Origin: JASHVB01 sp049522565
GTDB lineage: Bacteria > Pseudomonadota > Alphaproteobacteria > Acetobacterales > Acetobacteraceae
Direction of reading: 5' to 3'
Assembly (NCBI GenBank): GCA_049522565.1
Contig: JBEKNT010000047.1
Coordinates: 1 to 23,989, forward strand
Length of the DNA stretch: 23,989 nucleotides
Within the stretch, counting starts at the first letter, position 1, and each line of letters opens with the position of its first letter. A program made the translations under genes and the position numbers. This document shows positions 1-9,203 of the stretch, one piece after another. Under the pieces are notes generated by a model, which had not been told where the DNA came from, made no database searches, and was given only the letters and a program-made list of their open reading frames with translations.

Positions 1-39
1 GCCGGCCATCGCCAGCCATCCGAGGCAGCCGCGCCACAT
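1..39 (-). CDS. 5' end of an exported-protein gene, cut by the window edge
   Basis: Reading leftwards, an ATG at 39-37 is preceded by a strong purine-rich ribosome binding site (GGGAGG, 4-5 bases upstream). It opens a frame that runs off the edge after 13 codons: MWRGCLGWLAMAG. One arginine followed by a hydrophobic run with small residues looks like the start of a Sec signal peptide or lipoprotein signal. The rest of the gene lies outside the window, so the function cannot be told. It lies downstream of upp on the same strand, separated by 170 bases that carry a triple hairpin repeat, so it is probably transcribed separately. The call rests only on the ribosome binding site and residue composition. 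Confidence 0.4.
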   Translation of the reverse strand, partial: MWRGCLGWLAMAG

Positions 40-70
40 GGCCCCCTCCCGTCCAACCACTCCAAGTGAA

Positions 71-149
71 GGGTCCCAAGGGCTCCGCCCTTGGCGGGGA
101 TCCAAGGGGCAGAGCCTCTTGGTGGGGTTCCAGGGGCAAAGCCCCTGGC
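71..149. repeat. three successive hairpin units, imperfect tandem array
   Basis: Three units of about 25-27 bases (71-95, 96-122, 123-149) follow one another. Each has the plan GGGnTCCAAGGGGC-(AGA/AAA/TCC)-GCCCCTTGG, so each can fold alone into a G/C-rich stem with a 3-4 base loop. The third is a perfect stem (CCAGGGGC-AAA-GCCCCTGG). The units differ by several substitutions. The array sits about 60 bases past the upp stop codon and may end its transcript, but there is no T-run. The rest of 40-208 shows nothing recognisable. Confidence 0.75.
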
Positions 150-208
150 CTTCTCTCGGTTCACCTGCCGGCTTGAGTTGCCGGAAACACCGGGGCTCGT
201 CTGCCCGC

Positions 209-847
209 TTACCGCGTCCCGTACAACCGATCCCCCGCATCACCAAGGCCGGGACGGATGTATCCGTGGTCGTCCAACTGGCGGTCGATCGCCGCGACAT
301 AGACGCGAATATCCGGATGACTTTCGACCAGCGCAGCCAGGCCCTCCGGCGCGGCGAGCAGGCAGGCGAAGCTGATCTGGGTTGCACCGGCCTGCCTGAC
401 CCGATGCAACGCCGCGATCGCGGAATGGCCGGTCGCCAGCATCGGATCGACCACGATCACCAGCCGATCCTGGATGTCGTCCGGCAGCTTCAGGTAATAC
501 TCGACCGGAACCAGCGTGTGCGGGTCGCGATACAGCCCGATATGCGCGACGCGCGCCGAGGGAACCAGGTCGAGCATGCCGTCCAGCATGCCGTTGCCGG
601 CACGCAAAATCGACAGGAAGCACAGCTTCTTGCCGGACAGCAGCGGCGCTTGGGTAACCTCCAGCGGTGTCTCGATGGCAACGGTTTCGGTCGGCAGGCC
701 GCGGGTCACCTCGTATGCCATGAGCAGGCTGAGTTCGCGCATCAGCCGGCGAAACTCCGCGGTGGGGGTTTCCTTACGCCGCAGCAATGTCAACTTGTGC
801 CGCACCAGCGGATGCTCGAGCACGGTCACGTTGGAAGGGAAGGACAT
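209..847 (-). CDS. upp: uracil phosphoribosyltransferase
   Basis: Converts uracil and PRPP to UMP and pyrophosphate in pyrimidine salvage, in the cytoplasm. The 212-residue product has the usual full length for Upp. It shows the N-terminal HPLVRHKLTLLR block (residues 12-23), the PRPP-binding loop IVVDPMLATGHSA (131-143), and the C-terminal uracil-binding segment YIRPGLGDAGDRLYGT (196-211). The ATG start is preceded by a modest GAAAGAG about 8 bases upstream. The gene begins 24 bases after the end of a broken URC4/urg3 gene on the same strand. That is the gene order expected of a URC uracil-catabolism cluster, in which Upp (URC6) supplies UMP. Here Upp is intact while its partner is not, so it probably now serves plain salvage. 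Confidence 0.96.
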   Translation of the reverse strand: MSFPSNVTVLEHPLVRHKLTLLRRKETPTAEFRRLMRELSLLMAYEVTRGLPTETVAIETPLEVTQAPLLSGKKLCFLSILRAGNGMLDGMLDLVPSARVAHIGLYRDPHTLVPVEYYLKLPDDIQDRLVIVVDPMLATGHSAIAALHRVRQAGATQISFACLLAAPEGLAALVESHPDIRVYVAAIDRQLDDHGYIRPGLGDAGDRLYGTR

Positions 848-871
848 AGGCGGGCTCTTTCGTGACGAGGC

Positions 872-1150
872 TCAAAAGATACTGCCGTCACTCAGCACGG
901 CAAGCGGCGGGCTGCCGTCGGCGCGGCGTCGGCGTGCGATCTTCCGGCCGGCATCCAGGTACCGCCTGGCAACAGCCGCGCCAAGGGCAGTTCGGCCTCC
1001 GAGCGCCCCAGCCGGGACCGCAGCATCGGTGCCAGACGGTCGAGCAAGGCCACGGCCAGGGCACGCCGTTCGACGATCGCCGGATGATCCGTGGCGAGTG
1101 GACGCGAGACCAATGCGGCATCGCGCGGCCGCAGGTTACGGCCACGGCGG
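872..1150 (-). pseudogene. 3' remnant of a URC4/urg3 (DUF1688) gene, truncated and frameshifted
   Basis: Reading leftwards from about 1144, one frame gives a stretch including ALAVALLDRLAPML and ELPLARLLPGGTW, ending at the TGG codon at 957-955. The next frame then continues as DAGRKIARRRRADG and SPPLAVLSDGSIF, closing with TGA at 874-872. As I recall the family, these join into the C-terminus of URC4/urg3 (DUF1688) proteins (…GGTW-x-AGRxIA…SDGTVF). Restoring one G (TGG GAT in place of TGGAT) near 954/955 gives a continuous frame. Only about 90 of the roughly 400 family residues remain. Everything upstream is replaced by the Rieske gene, whose stop lies at 1176. The upstream border (about 1130-1176) is uncertain. 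Family assignment is from memory of the motifs, not a search. Confidence 0.72.
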
Positions 1151-1175
1151 CATCCGCCCGCCCGACGCGGCGTGC

Positions 1176-2204
1176 TCAGACCGTCGCATAGTTGCGCGTC
1201 ACTTCCGGATCGTTGTGCTGCTTCAGCAGTTCCAGCAGGCGACGGCGCATGATCAGCCCGGGACGGTCGGAGGCCATGTGCGCCTCGGTCCGATGGGACA
1301 GATCCAGCGCGGCGTCGGGGTCGGTCGCTTCCAGGATGTCGCGATCCTCGTAGACCACGGCAGCGTCCCAGTCGATCAGCGCCTGGGCCGGACACTGTTC
1401 CTCGGTATCGTTTCTGTACGCCAATTGGATCAACTGGATGCGGGCGTCGTCGACCGGTGTGGCGCAGGTGATGATGATGTGACGGATGCCGCTGGGATAG
1501 GTCATGTCCATGCGACGGCAGAACGGCATGTACCAGTGGTTGCGCATCGTGCGCGTCGTGGTCGGTGCGGTGGTACCGGTCACGCGGAACGCCGCCGGCG
1601 GATTGACGATGTCCACGACGGTCGTCGCGACGAAGCCGTACCCGGTCTCCTCGATCTGGTACGTGCTGGGCTTCGGCTGTGCATTGTCGCCAAAGGTACC
1701 GCGATGCACGAAGGAGAAATGCGCATTGTCGAAGCTGTTTTCCATCAGCCGCAGCGGCGCGGTATACCACCGGTCGTAAAACTGGCAGATGCGGCGGAAC
1801 CCCGGCGCACCGTCTTCCGGGATGTCGAACAGCGGCAGCAGCGGATCTTCCAGCGCGACCCAGACATAGCCGTAGCGCGCCTGGCAATGGAACGAATCCA
1901 CCTTGTAACGCGGCAGCGGCGTCGCGGAGTCGTATTGTGGGATGCGAACGACCGTGCCGGAGCGGTCATAGGTCCAGCCATGATAGCCACACACGATGGT
2001 GCCATTCTCCATCCAGCCCTTGGACAGTTTTGTGGTGCGATGGCAGCAGCGGTCGCGCAGCGCCGCGGGCTCGCCCTCGGCATCGAGGAACACGACGATG
2101 TCCTCGTTCATCAGGCGGAACGGCTTCGCCCCCTCCGCCAGGTGGCTGATCGGCATGATGGCGTACCAGAATCGCCGCAGGGTCTTCTGTTGCCCGGTCA
2201 GCAT
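1176..2204 (-). CDS. Rieske [2Fe-2S] non-heme iron oxygenase, large subunit (vanillate demethylase-like)
   Basis: A 342-residue ring-hydroxylating or demethylating oxygenase of the VanA type. The Rieske cluster ligands are C53, H55, C72 and H75 (CCH…CGYH). The mononuclear iron site appears as ENSFDNAHFSFVH with N156, D159, H162 and H167. A GGAGAG ribosome binding site lies 8 bases before the ATG. Family enzymes accept electrons from a ferredoxin or a flavin reductase; no reductase gene lies in this window, so the partner must be elsewhere. The substrate cannot be told; O-demethylation or hydroxylation of an aromatic compound is typical. Its 3' end abuts the URC4 remnant, which suggests that an insertion or deletion brought it here. 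It could be co-transcribed with upp. Confidence 0.9.
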   Translation of the reverse strand: MLTGQQKTLRRFWYAIMPISHLAEGAKPFRLMNEDIVVFLDAEGEPAALRDRCCHRTTKLSKGWMENGTIVCGYHGWTYDRSGTVVRIPQYDSATPLPRYKVDSFHCQARYGYVWVALEDPLLPLFDIPEDGAPGFRRICQFYDRWYTAPLRLMENSFDNAHFSFVHRGTFGDNAQPKPSTYQIEETGYGFVATTVVDIVNPPAAFRVTGTTAPTTTRTMRNHWYMPFCRRMDMTYPSGIRHIIITCATPVDDARIQLIQLAYRNDTEEQCPAQALIDWDAAVVYEDRDILEATDPDAALDLSHRTEAHMASDRPGLIMRRRLLELLKQHNDPEVTRNYATV

Positions 2205-2740
2205 CGGTTCAGCTCTCCACCGTCACGGCACTGTCATGCCAATGACCCGGCAGCGCGGCGCGTGGAGCGCAGAGGCTGAGTCATCCGGCCCTCAAGAGAC
2301 GAAATCAGCAAGCGACAACAGCAGAAGCATGAACTGTGCCATTGAATCCCGACGGCGCTGGTGGTGGTTTTCGACCAGTCCGGCTGCACGAGAAGCGTGC
2401 GATTGCTTCATTCGTGGTCACGTGACGTCGCCTGATGTCGGACCGTGGGGAACCCATGACCCGCAAGCCGACCGGGTGGCATCGCACTACCGCGGAGCCA
2501 GCAGCGGCCATCCTGGAATGGCAGGCGGCAACGCGGCCAGGTCATTGGAAGACGGCCGCCTCCGTGGGCGGCACAAGCCGGCGGTTGAAATCATCCCAAC
2601 CGACCTGACGGTTGACCTGTCACGCCGCCCCCTCGTCATGCCGGCGCGGGCCCGCATCCGCGGCCTCGTTGATCCCCGCTGCGAGCGTTCGCGCTGTGTG
2701 CTACGGTCGGGGCGGCATTTTCACGGCACGCTGCCGCCGG
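2205..2740. other. 536-base gene-poor stretch
   Basis: No convincing gene on either strand. Open frames here are short or are antisense continuations of neighbours. It contains the Rieske ribosome binding site (minus strand, just above 2205), a weak AACCG/CGGTT dyad near 2599-2614 and a half copy of the CGTCATG palindromic repeat at 2634-2658. A 17-codon minus-strand frame (2292-2342, MAQFMLLLLS…) and a roughly 50-codon plus-strand frame starting at 2456 were examined and are not supported. It may be the site of an old deletion or carry a decayed gene. Confidence 0.5.
2634..2658. repeat. family A palindromic repeat, degenerate half copy
   Basis: CGTCATGCCGGC-G-CGGGCCCGCATC has the same outer plan (CGTCATG…CATC with a G/C-rich inner stem) as the copies at 7007, 7608, 7659 and 16583. 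It lies about 80 bases past the NYN gene stop. Degenerate, so moderate confidence. Confidence 0.45.
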
Positions 2741-3346
2741 TCACACGGAGTCGCGCGGATCAGCGAAGGGCTCCGCCGGTGTCTGCCGCACCGGCACCGT
2801 GCGCACCCGCGGCTCGGTCTGGCGGCGGGTGAACTCCGGCGCGATATCCGCCAACTCGACGAACTGGTCCGCCTGGCGGCGCAATTCGTCGGCCACCATG
2901 GGCGGCGTCGTGCGGATCGAGGAAATCACCGAAACCCGCACGCCCTTGCGCTGCACCGCCTCCACCAGCCGGCGGAAATCCGAATCGCCGCTGAACAAAA
3001 CCGCGTGATCGAGCCGGGGAGCCAGCTCCAGCATGTCCACCGCCACCTCGATATCCATGCTGCCCTTGATGCGGCGGCGCCCGGACGAATCGGTGAATTC
3101 CTTGGCCGGCTTGGTCACCAGCGTATAGCCGTTATAAGCCAGCCAGTCGGTCAACGGCTTCAGCGGCGAGTATTCGTCGGTCTCCAGCACCGCGGAATAA
3201 TAGTAGGCGCGGATGATGTGCGCTCTCTTGCGGAAGAACTCCAATAGATTGCGGTAGTCCACATCAAAGCCGAGGTTGCGCGATGCGGAATAGAGATTCG
3301 CACCATCGATGAACAGGGCGACGCGTTCGTCGGGGAGGAAATGCAT
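2741..3346 (-). CDS. NYN domain protein (LabA/DUF88 family, PIN-like putative RNase)
   Basis: A 201-residue protein whose first 165 residues form an NYN domain, a PIN-like fold usually linked to metal-dependent RNA cleavage. The acidic residues expected for the metal site are present: D14 in LFIDGANLY, D98 and D104 in GSMDIEVAVDML, and D121/D123 in FSGDSDF. The C-terminal 35 residues are proline/arginine-rich and probably disordered. An AGAGG ribosome binding site lies 9 bases before the ATG. It is divergent from folK, with 165 bases between the two starts, a region holding a small GGGGCG/CGCCCC hairpin. RNA target and role are unknown. Family members are common next to the rpoZ-rsh region in alphaproteobacteria (from memory). 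Confidence 0.9.
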   Translation of the reverse strand: MHFLPDERVALFIDGANLYSASRNLGFDVDYRNLLEFFRKRAHIIRAYYYSAVLETDEYSPLKPLTDWLAYNGYTLVTKPAKEFTDSSGRRRIKGSMDIEVAVDMLELAPRLDHAVLFSGDSDFRRLVEAVQRKGVRVSVISSIRTTPPMVADELRRQADQFVELADIAPEFTRRQTEPRVRTVPVRQTPAEPFADPRDSV

Positions 3347-3511
3347 GGGTGTTGACCTCTTGGCAAACGAAGACGGACGGGGCCACGTTCAAAACCGAAC
3401 CGCGGCCTGAAGCTGCGCTGACCGGACGAACTGGGCTGCCCGGGGCGACAGACGCCCCAGCATCGCCCATTCGGCGGAAAAGTGAAACGGGGTGATGGGA
3501 AGTATTGCCGG

Positions 3512-4033
3512 ATGATCCTGATCTCCATCGGGGCCAACCTGCCGGGGCCGGACGGGTCGCCGCCGCTGGAGACCTGCCGGCGGGCGGCGGCAGCGCTCGA
3601 CACCCTGCCAAAGTTGCGGCTGCGTGGCCTGTCGCGCTGGTTCGTCACGGCGCCCGTGCTGCCCGAGCGGACTGTGCCAGGGGCAGCGCAGCCGGCCTAT
3701 GTGAATGCCGTGGCCCACCTGATGGCGGAGCACCCCGGTGAGGCGATCGACCCCGCCGCGCTGCTGCACCGCCTGATGGCGCTGGAAGCGGCGGCGGGTC
3801 GGGTGCGCGGCGTCCCCAACGCTCCGCGCGTGCTGGACCTGGACATCGTGGCGATCGACAAGCTGGTGCGCCGCGCGCCCGATCCGATCCTGCCGCATCC
3901 GCGCGCCCATGAACGGGCGTTCGTCCTGCTGCCGCTGGCCGAGATTGTACCGGGCTGGGTGCATCCCGTGCTGGGGCAGAGCGTCGAGGCACTGCTCGCC
4001 GGTCTGCCGGCCCAGGAGGTGCGGGCACTGTGA
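3512..4033 (+). CDS. folK: 2-amino-4-hydroxy-6-hydroxymethyldihydropteridine diphosphokinase
   Basis: Transfers pyrophosphate from ATP to 6-hydroxymethyl-dihydropterin in folate synthesis. The 173-residue product starts MILISIGANLPGPDG, matching the family N-terminus. I chose this ATG over the in-frame one 30 bases upstream because the extra ten residues are not family-like and GGGAAG sits about 9 bases before this start. The signature near the middle, VPNAPRVLDLDIVAID, corresponds to the family's R-x-x-x-R-x-L-D-L-D block with the metal-binding D-L-D. It is followed by ILPHPRAHERAFVLLPLAEI, also typical. No folP or folB lies next to it; instead it leads a cluster with rpoZ, rsh and acpS on the same strand. 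Confidence 0.94.
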   Translation: MILISIGANLPGPDGSPPLETCRRAAAALDTLPKLRLRGLSRWFVTAPVLPERTVPGAAQPAYVNAVAHLMAEHPGEAIDPAALLHRLMALEAAAGRVRGVPNAPRVLDLDIVAIDKLVRRAPDPILPHPRAHERAFVLLPLAEIVPGWVHPVLGQSVEALLAGLPAQEVRAL

Positions 4034-4232
4034 GGGATGGAGGTGGGCCGGGGGTCGCCGCAGCCTCCAATGACAGCTCTTCCCGTGGCCCTCCGCAGCC
4101 TCCGTCTTGAAAGCTTGCTTGCTTCGTGCAGGTTTCCAGCGTTCCAGCCCGCCGCACCCCTTCGCACTTGCAAAAAACCCGCCGCTCGCCTACCTAACTC
4201 AATCACCCCGCGTTTACCGGAGGCCTTTGCGC

Positions 4233-4637
4233 ATGGCGCGCGTTACCGTCGAAGACTGCGTCCAGAAAGTCCCCAACCGCTTCGAGTTGGTTTTGCTCGC
4301 CGCCCAGCGGGCGCGCAACCTGTCCCGCGGCGAGGAACTGTCGGTGGACCGCGACAACGACAAGAACCCCGTCGTTGCGCTGCGCGAGATCGCCGAGGAG
4401 ACGATCGACCTGGGCCGGATCGAGCAGGATCTGGTGAAGTCGCTGTCGCGGGCGCCGGAACCCGAGCCGGCGGACGAGGAGGTGCTCGACCTCATCCCCA
4501 CCGACCAGAACATCTTCGGCCTGCAGGACATCAGCGCCGAGGAGGAGGCTGCGGGCCTGCCGGTGGAGAACGAGGAGATGTCCCCCGAAGACATGGAAGC
4601 GGCCATCGAGGCGGAACTCGGCGGCCGCCGCAGGTAA
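4233..4637 (+). CDS. rpoZ: DNA-directed RNA polymerase omega subunit
   Basis: The smallest core RNA polymerase subunit; it clasps beta' and in proteobacteria forms part of a ppGpp-binding site. The 134-residue product begins MARVTVEDCVQKVPNRFELV and includes LAAQRARNLSRGE and the NPVVALREIAE block, all hallmarks of omega. Residues 1-75 are the conserved core; residues 76-134 are an acidic tail, long for the family but common in alphaproteobacteria. The ATG at 4233 follows a GGAGG ribosome binding site (4219-4223); a longer in-frame start at 4107 would add residues with no similarity. The 199 bases before it contain only a repeated CCGCAGCCTCC and no promoter I can defend. The stop is 6 bases before rsh, so the two are certainly co-translated. 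Confidence 0.95.
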   Translation: MARVTVEDCVQKVPNRFELVLLAAQRARNLSRGEELSVDRDNDKNPVVALREIAEETIDLGRIEQDLVKSLSRAPEPEPADEEVLDLIPTDQNIFGLQDISAEEEAAGLPVENEEMSPEDMEAAIEAELGGRRR

Positions 4638-4643
4638 GGCGAG

Positions 4644-6944
<2,301 letters not shown>

Positions 6945-7006
6945 GGCGGTGATGTCAAGCCGCGCTGACAGTGACACTTGGTTGCCTCGCACGGACCGCC
7001 CCTACC

Positions 7007-7034
7007 CGTCATGGCCGGGCTTGGCCCGGCCATC
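7007..7034. repeat. family A palindromic repeat, single copy
   Basis: A 28-base imperfect palindrome, CGTCATGGCCGGGC-TT-GGCCCGGCCATC, between rsh and acpS. It is nearly identical to the copies at 7608-7635 and 7659-7686. It lies 62 bases past the rsh stop and may modulate mRNA ends between the two genes. Confidence 0.8.
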
Positions 7035-7094
7035 TGTGCGCCCCGCTGCTGCGATTGATTTCCGCAGCGCGTTCGGACCTTACGGTTCGTCGGG

Positions 7095-7499
7095 ATGATT
7101 CTCGGCCTGGGTTCCGACATCGTTGACATCCGCCGCATCGAGGCGGCGATCGCGCGGCACGGTGACCGCTTCCTGGAGCGCGTATTCACCGAGACCGAGC
7201 GTGCCAAGGCGATGCGCCGGACCGAGAAGATCCGCGCGGCAACGTTCGCCAAGCGCTTTGCCGCCAAGGAGGCGGCGTCAAAGGCGCTCGGCACCGGATT
7301 CCGGCGCGGGGTATGGTTCAGCAATCTGGGCGTGGTGAACCTGCCCGGCGGGCAGCCGACGCTGGAAATGACCGGCGGCGCGGCCGAGCGGTTGGCGGCG
7401 ATGACACCGCCCGGGATGCGCGCGGCGGTGGCGCTGACCATGACGGACGAGTACCCGTATGCCTACGCGCAGGTGATCATTTCCGCAGTGCCTGCATGA
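7095..7499 (+). CDS. acpS: holo-[acyl-carrier-protein] synthase
   Basis: Attaches 4'-phosphopantetheine from coenzyme A to acyl carrier protein, which is needed for fatty acid synthesis. The 134-residue length is normal. The N-terminus MILGLGSDIVDIRRIE carries the magnesium ligand D8. The second signature, FAKRFAAKEAASKALGTG (51-68), carries E59. No clear ribosome binding site lies before the ATG, but the sequence match begins exactly at this methionine. It lies 150 bases after rsh, with a palindromic repeat in the gap, so it may be weakly coupled to the rsh transcript or have its own promoter. In related genomes acpS, lepB and rnc often follow; here a liv-type transporter cluster on the other strand follows. 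Confidence 0.95.
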   Translation: MILGLGSDIVDIRRIEAAIARHGDRFLERVFTETERAKAMRRTEKIRAATFAKRFAAKEAASKALGTGFRRGVWFSNLGVVNLPGGQPTLEMTGGAAERLAAMTPPGMRAAVALTMTDEYPYAYAQVIISAVPA

Positions 7500-7505
7500 G
7501 GAAAG

Positions 7506-7531
7506 CTCTCCCGCTTCGCGACGCGTGAGAG
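7506..7531. terminator. hairpin just after acpS (family B half copy)
   Basis: CTCTCCCGC…GCGTGAGAG pairs over 9 positions with one mismatch and starts 7 bases after the acpS stop. It resembles the CTCTCCCGC/GCGGGAGAGG core of the larger elements at 11040 and 14404. There is no T-run after it, so a terminator role is only possible. Confidence 0.4.
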
Positions 7532-7607
7532 GTTACACCAGCCGCCCTTGGTATTATGCGAGCCGCCCTGATGACTGACTCTCGGTGGAGTCGCACCGGC
7601 GCTCCCA

Positions 7608-7686
7608 CGTCATGACCGGGCTTGACCCGGCCATCTATGCAGCCGTGGTGCCGCGATCGATGACCGGGTCAAGCCCGGCCATGACG
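7608..7686. repeat. family A palindromic repeats, inverted pair
   Basis: Two copies in opposite orientation (7608-7635 and 7659-7686), 23 bases apart. Each is CGTCATGACCGGGC-TTGA-CCCGGCCATC or its reverse complement. Each copy folds alone, and the two can also pair with each other over their whole length. The element lies between the convergent 3' ends of acpS and livF, where it could act as a two-way transcription end or mRNA stabiliser. Confidence 0.85.
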
Positions 7687-7738
7687 GTTGGGGCCGCCTC
7701 TGCCGTACGTCAATCGTTGGGACGGTTGGTATTATTAC

Positions 7739-8458
7739 TCAGAACACCCCCAGATGCTGGTGCAGATCCACCCCATCGCGCTGCAACGCCTCGGTGGTGG
7801 CATCCACCACCACCCGTCCGCTGTTCAGAATCACAATGTCGTCCGCCACATCGAACACCAGCTTGGCATTTTGCTCCACCAGCACGATCGACAGCCCATG
7901 CTGTTTCAGCCGGCGGATCGTCGCCATCACCTCCGCAACGATCTGCGGCGCCAGCCCCTCCGACGGCTCGTCCATCAGCAGCACCCTCGGGTTCGACATC
8001 AGCGCCCGCCCGATCGCCAGCATCTGCTGCTCGCCTCCCGACAGATATCCGGCGTATTGATCGCGCCGTTCCGCCAGCCGAGGGAACGTCGCGTAAACCC
8101 GCTCGAACGTCCAAGGCTCCGACCCGCCGGCGCGCACCCGCCGCGCCGCCACCGCCAGGTTCTCGCGCACCGTCAGGCTGCGGAACACGCGCCGACCCTG
8201 CGGCACCAGAGCGACGCCCTGCGCCGCGATCGCCTCGGGCGGCCGGCCGCCCACCGAAACGCCATACACCGAGACGATCCCGCGTCGCGGCGGCACCAGC
8301 CCCACCGCCACGCCCATGCTGGTCGACTTGCCCGCACCGTTGCGCCCCAGCAGTCCGAGCAATCGCCCTTCGCCCAGCCGCAGCGACACGCCGTGCAGCA
8401 CGTGGCTGTCGCCGTAATACGCGTCGATCTCGCTCAGCAGCAATGCATCATGCGCCAA
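7739..8458 (-). CDS. livF: branched-chain amino acid-type ABC transporter ATP-binding protein LivF
   Basis: One of the two ATPases driving the transporter encoded upstream. The 239-residue product has Walker A GRNGAGKST (38-46), signature LSGGEQQ (139-145) and Walker B VLLMDEPSEGL (159-169). The short length and the SEGLAP motif after Walker B are typical of LivF rather than LivG. Its ATG overlaps the end of livG by 11 bases, so it is translated from the same transcript. It is the last gene of the cluster. The transported compound cannot be told from the ATPase; family members carry branched-chain amino acids, urea, short amides or aromatic acids. Confidence 0.93.
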   Translation of the reverse strand: MAHDALLLSEIDAYYGDSHVLHGVSLRLGEGRLLGLLGRNGAGKSTSMGVAVGLVPPRRGIVSVYGVSVGGRPPEAIAAQGVALVPQGRRVFRSLTVRENLAVAARRVRAGGSEPWTFERVYATFPRLAERRDQYAGYLSGGEQQMLAIGRALMSNPRVLLMDEPSEGLAPQIVAEVMATIRRLKQHGLSIVLVEQNAKLVFDVADDIVILNSGRVVVDATTEALQRDGVDLHQHLGVF

Positions 8459-9203
8459 GGTAGATCTCCCTGGTGCGCGGGTGTTCCACCACTTCGGTGC
8501 GGGTGCCCTCGACGATCACCTCGCCGAAATGCAGCACGGTGATGCGTTCGGCGAATTCCAGCGCCACGTCCATGTCGTGTTCGATCATCACAATCGTCAC
8601 GTCGCGCGGAATGCCGGCGATCAGCGCCAGCACGTCGCGCCGCTCATCCACCGACAAACCGGCGAACGGCTCGTCCAGCAGCAGGACTTTCGGCGCCTGC
8701 ACCAGCGCCATGGCGATCTCGACGCGGCGGCGCTCGCCATACGACGTTTGCGCCACCGGCCGCGTTGCGAGGTGCTCCAGCCCGACGCGTTCCAACGCGC
8801 CGCGCGCCCGTCCGATCAGGTCCGTCTGCCGATCCAGTCGGACGATCGGGTTCCAGCGCAGCGGCGACAGTCCAAGCAACGCCAGCGTCACGTTGCGCAG
8901 CAGCGTCTCGCCCGGAAACAGCGTGATGATCTGATACGTCCGCGCCAATCCCAGATGCGCGCGCCGTCTGCTCGGCAGCCGCGTGATGTCGTTGCCGAAC
9001 AGCGCGATCGAGCCGGAGTCAGGCCGCAGCTCGCCGGCAATGAGGCTGAACAGCGTCGTCTTGCCGGCACCGTTCGGGCCGATGATCAGGCGGCGTTCGC
9101 CAGCGGCAACGGCGAGTTCCACCGCGGCGGTGACACGCAACCCGCCGAACGACTTGTTGAGCCCGCGCACCTCCAGCGCGTTCACGGCCGGCAGCGCGTT
9201 CAC
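8448..9203 (-). CDS. livG: branched-chain amino acid-type ABC transporter ATP-binding protein LivG
   Basis: The second ATPase, 251 residues from the start chosen here. Walker A is GPNGAGKTT (42-50) and Walker B is VLLLDEPFAGL. The signature is SYGERRRVEIAMAL, the LivG-type variant of LSGGQ. I place the start at GTG 9203-9201, which overlaps the livM stop as GTGA; an ATG at 9272 would add 23 residues encoded within livM that do not resemble the family. The C-terminal part has MIEHDMDVALEFAERITVLHFGE, as expected. The gene lies between livM and livF with overlaps on both sides, so the five-gene set is translationally coupled. Confidence 0.92.
   Translation of the reverse strand: MNALPAVNALEVRGLNKSFGGLRVTAAVELAVAAGERRLIIGPNGAGKTTLFSLIAGELRPDSGSIALFGNDITRLPSRRRAHLGLARTYQIITLFPGETLLRNVTLALLGLSPLRWNPIVRLDRQTDLIGRARGALERVGLEHLATRPVAQTSYGERRRVEIAMALVQAPKVLLLDEPFAGLSVDERRDVLALIAGIPRDVTIVMIEHDMDVALEFAERITVLHFGEVIVEGTRTEVVEHPRTREIYLGA

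Noticed and set aside
516..2279. Plus-strand open frame of 587 codons antisense to upp and the Rieske gene
   Set aside because: Arg/Ala/Pro/Gly-rich product typical of the complement of GC-rich genes. The minus-strand genes show clear family motifs and ribosome binding sites.
2292..2342. Seventeen-codon minus-strand frame MAQFMLLLLS…
   Set aside because: Its start resembles YCII-like proteins but it stops after 17 codons, no continuation could be followed in other frames, and no ribosome binding site is clear.
2456..2608. About 50-codon plus-strand frame starting MTRKPTGWHR
   Set aside because: No known family, no good ribosome binding site and no conserved feature; likely chance.
4168..4200. 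Candidate promoter before rpoZ (TTGCAA, 17 bases, TACCTA)
   Set aside because: The -10 matches only two of six positions; not strong enough to list.
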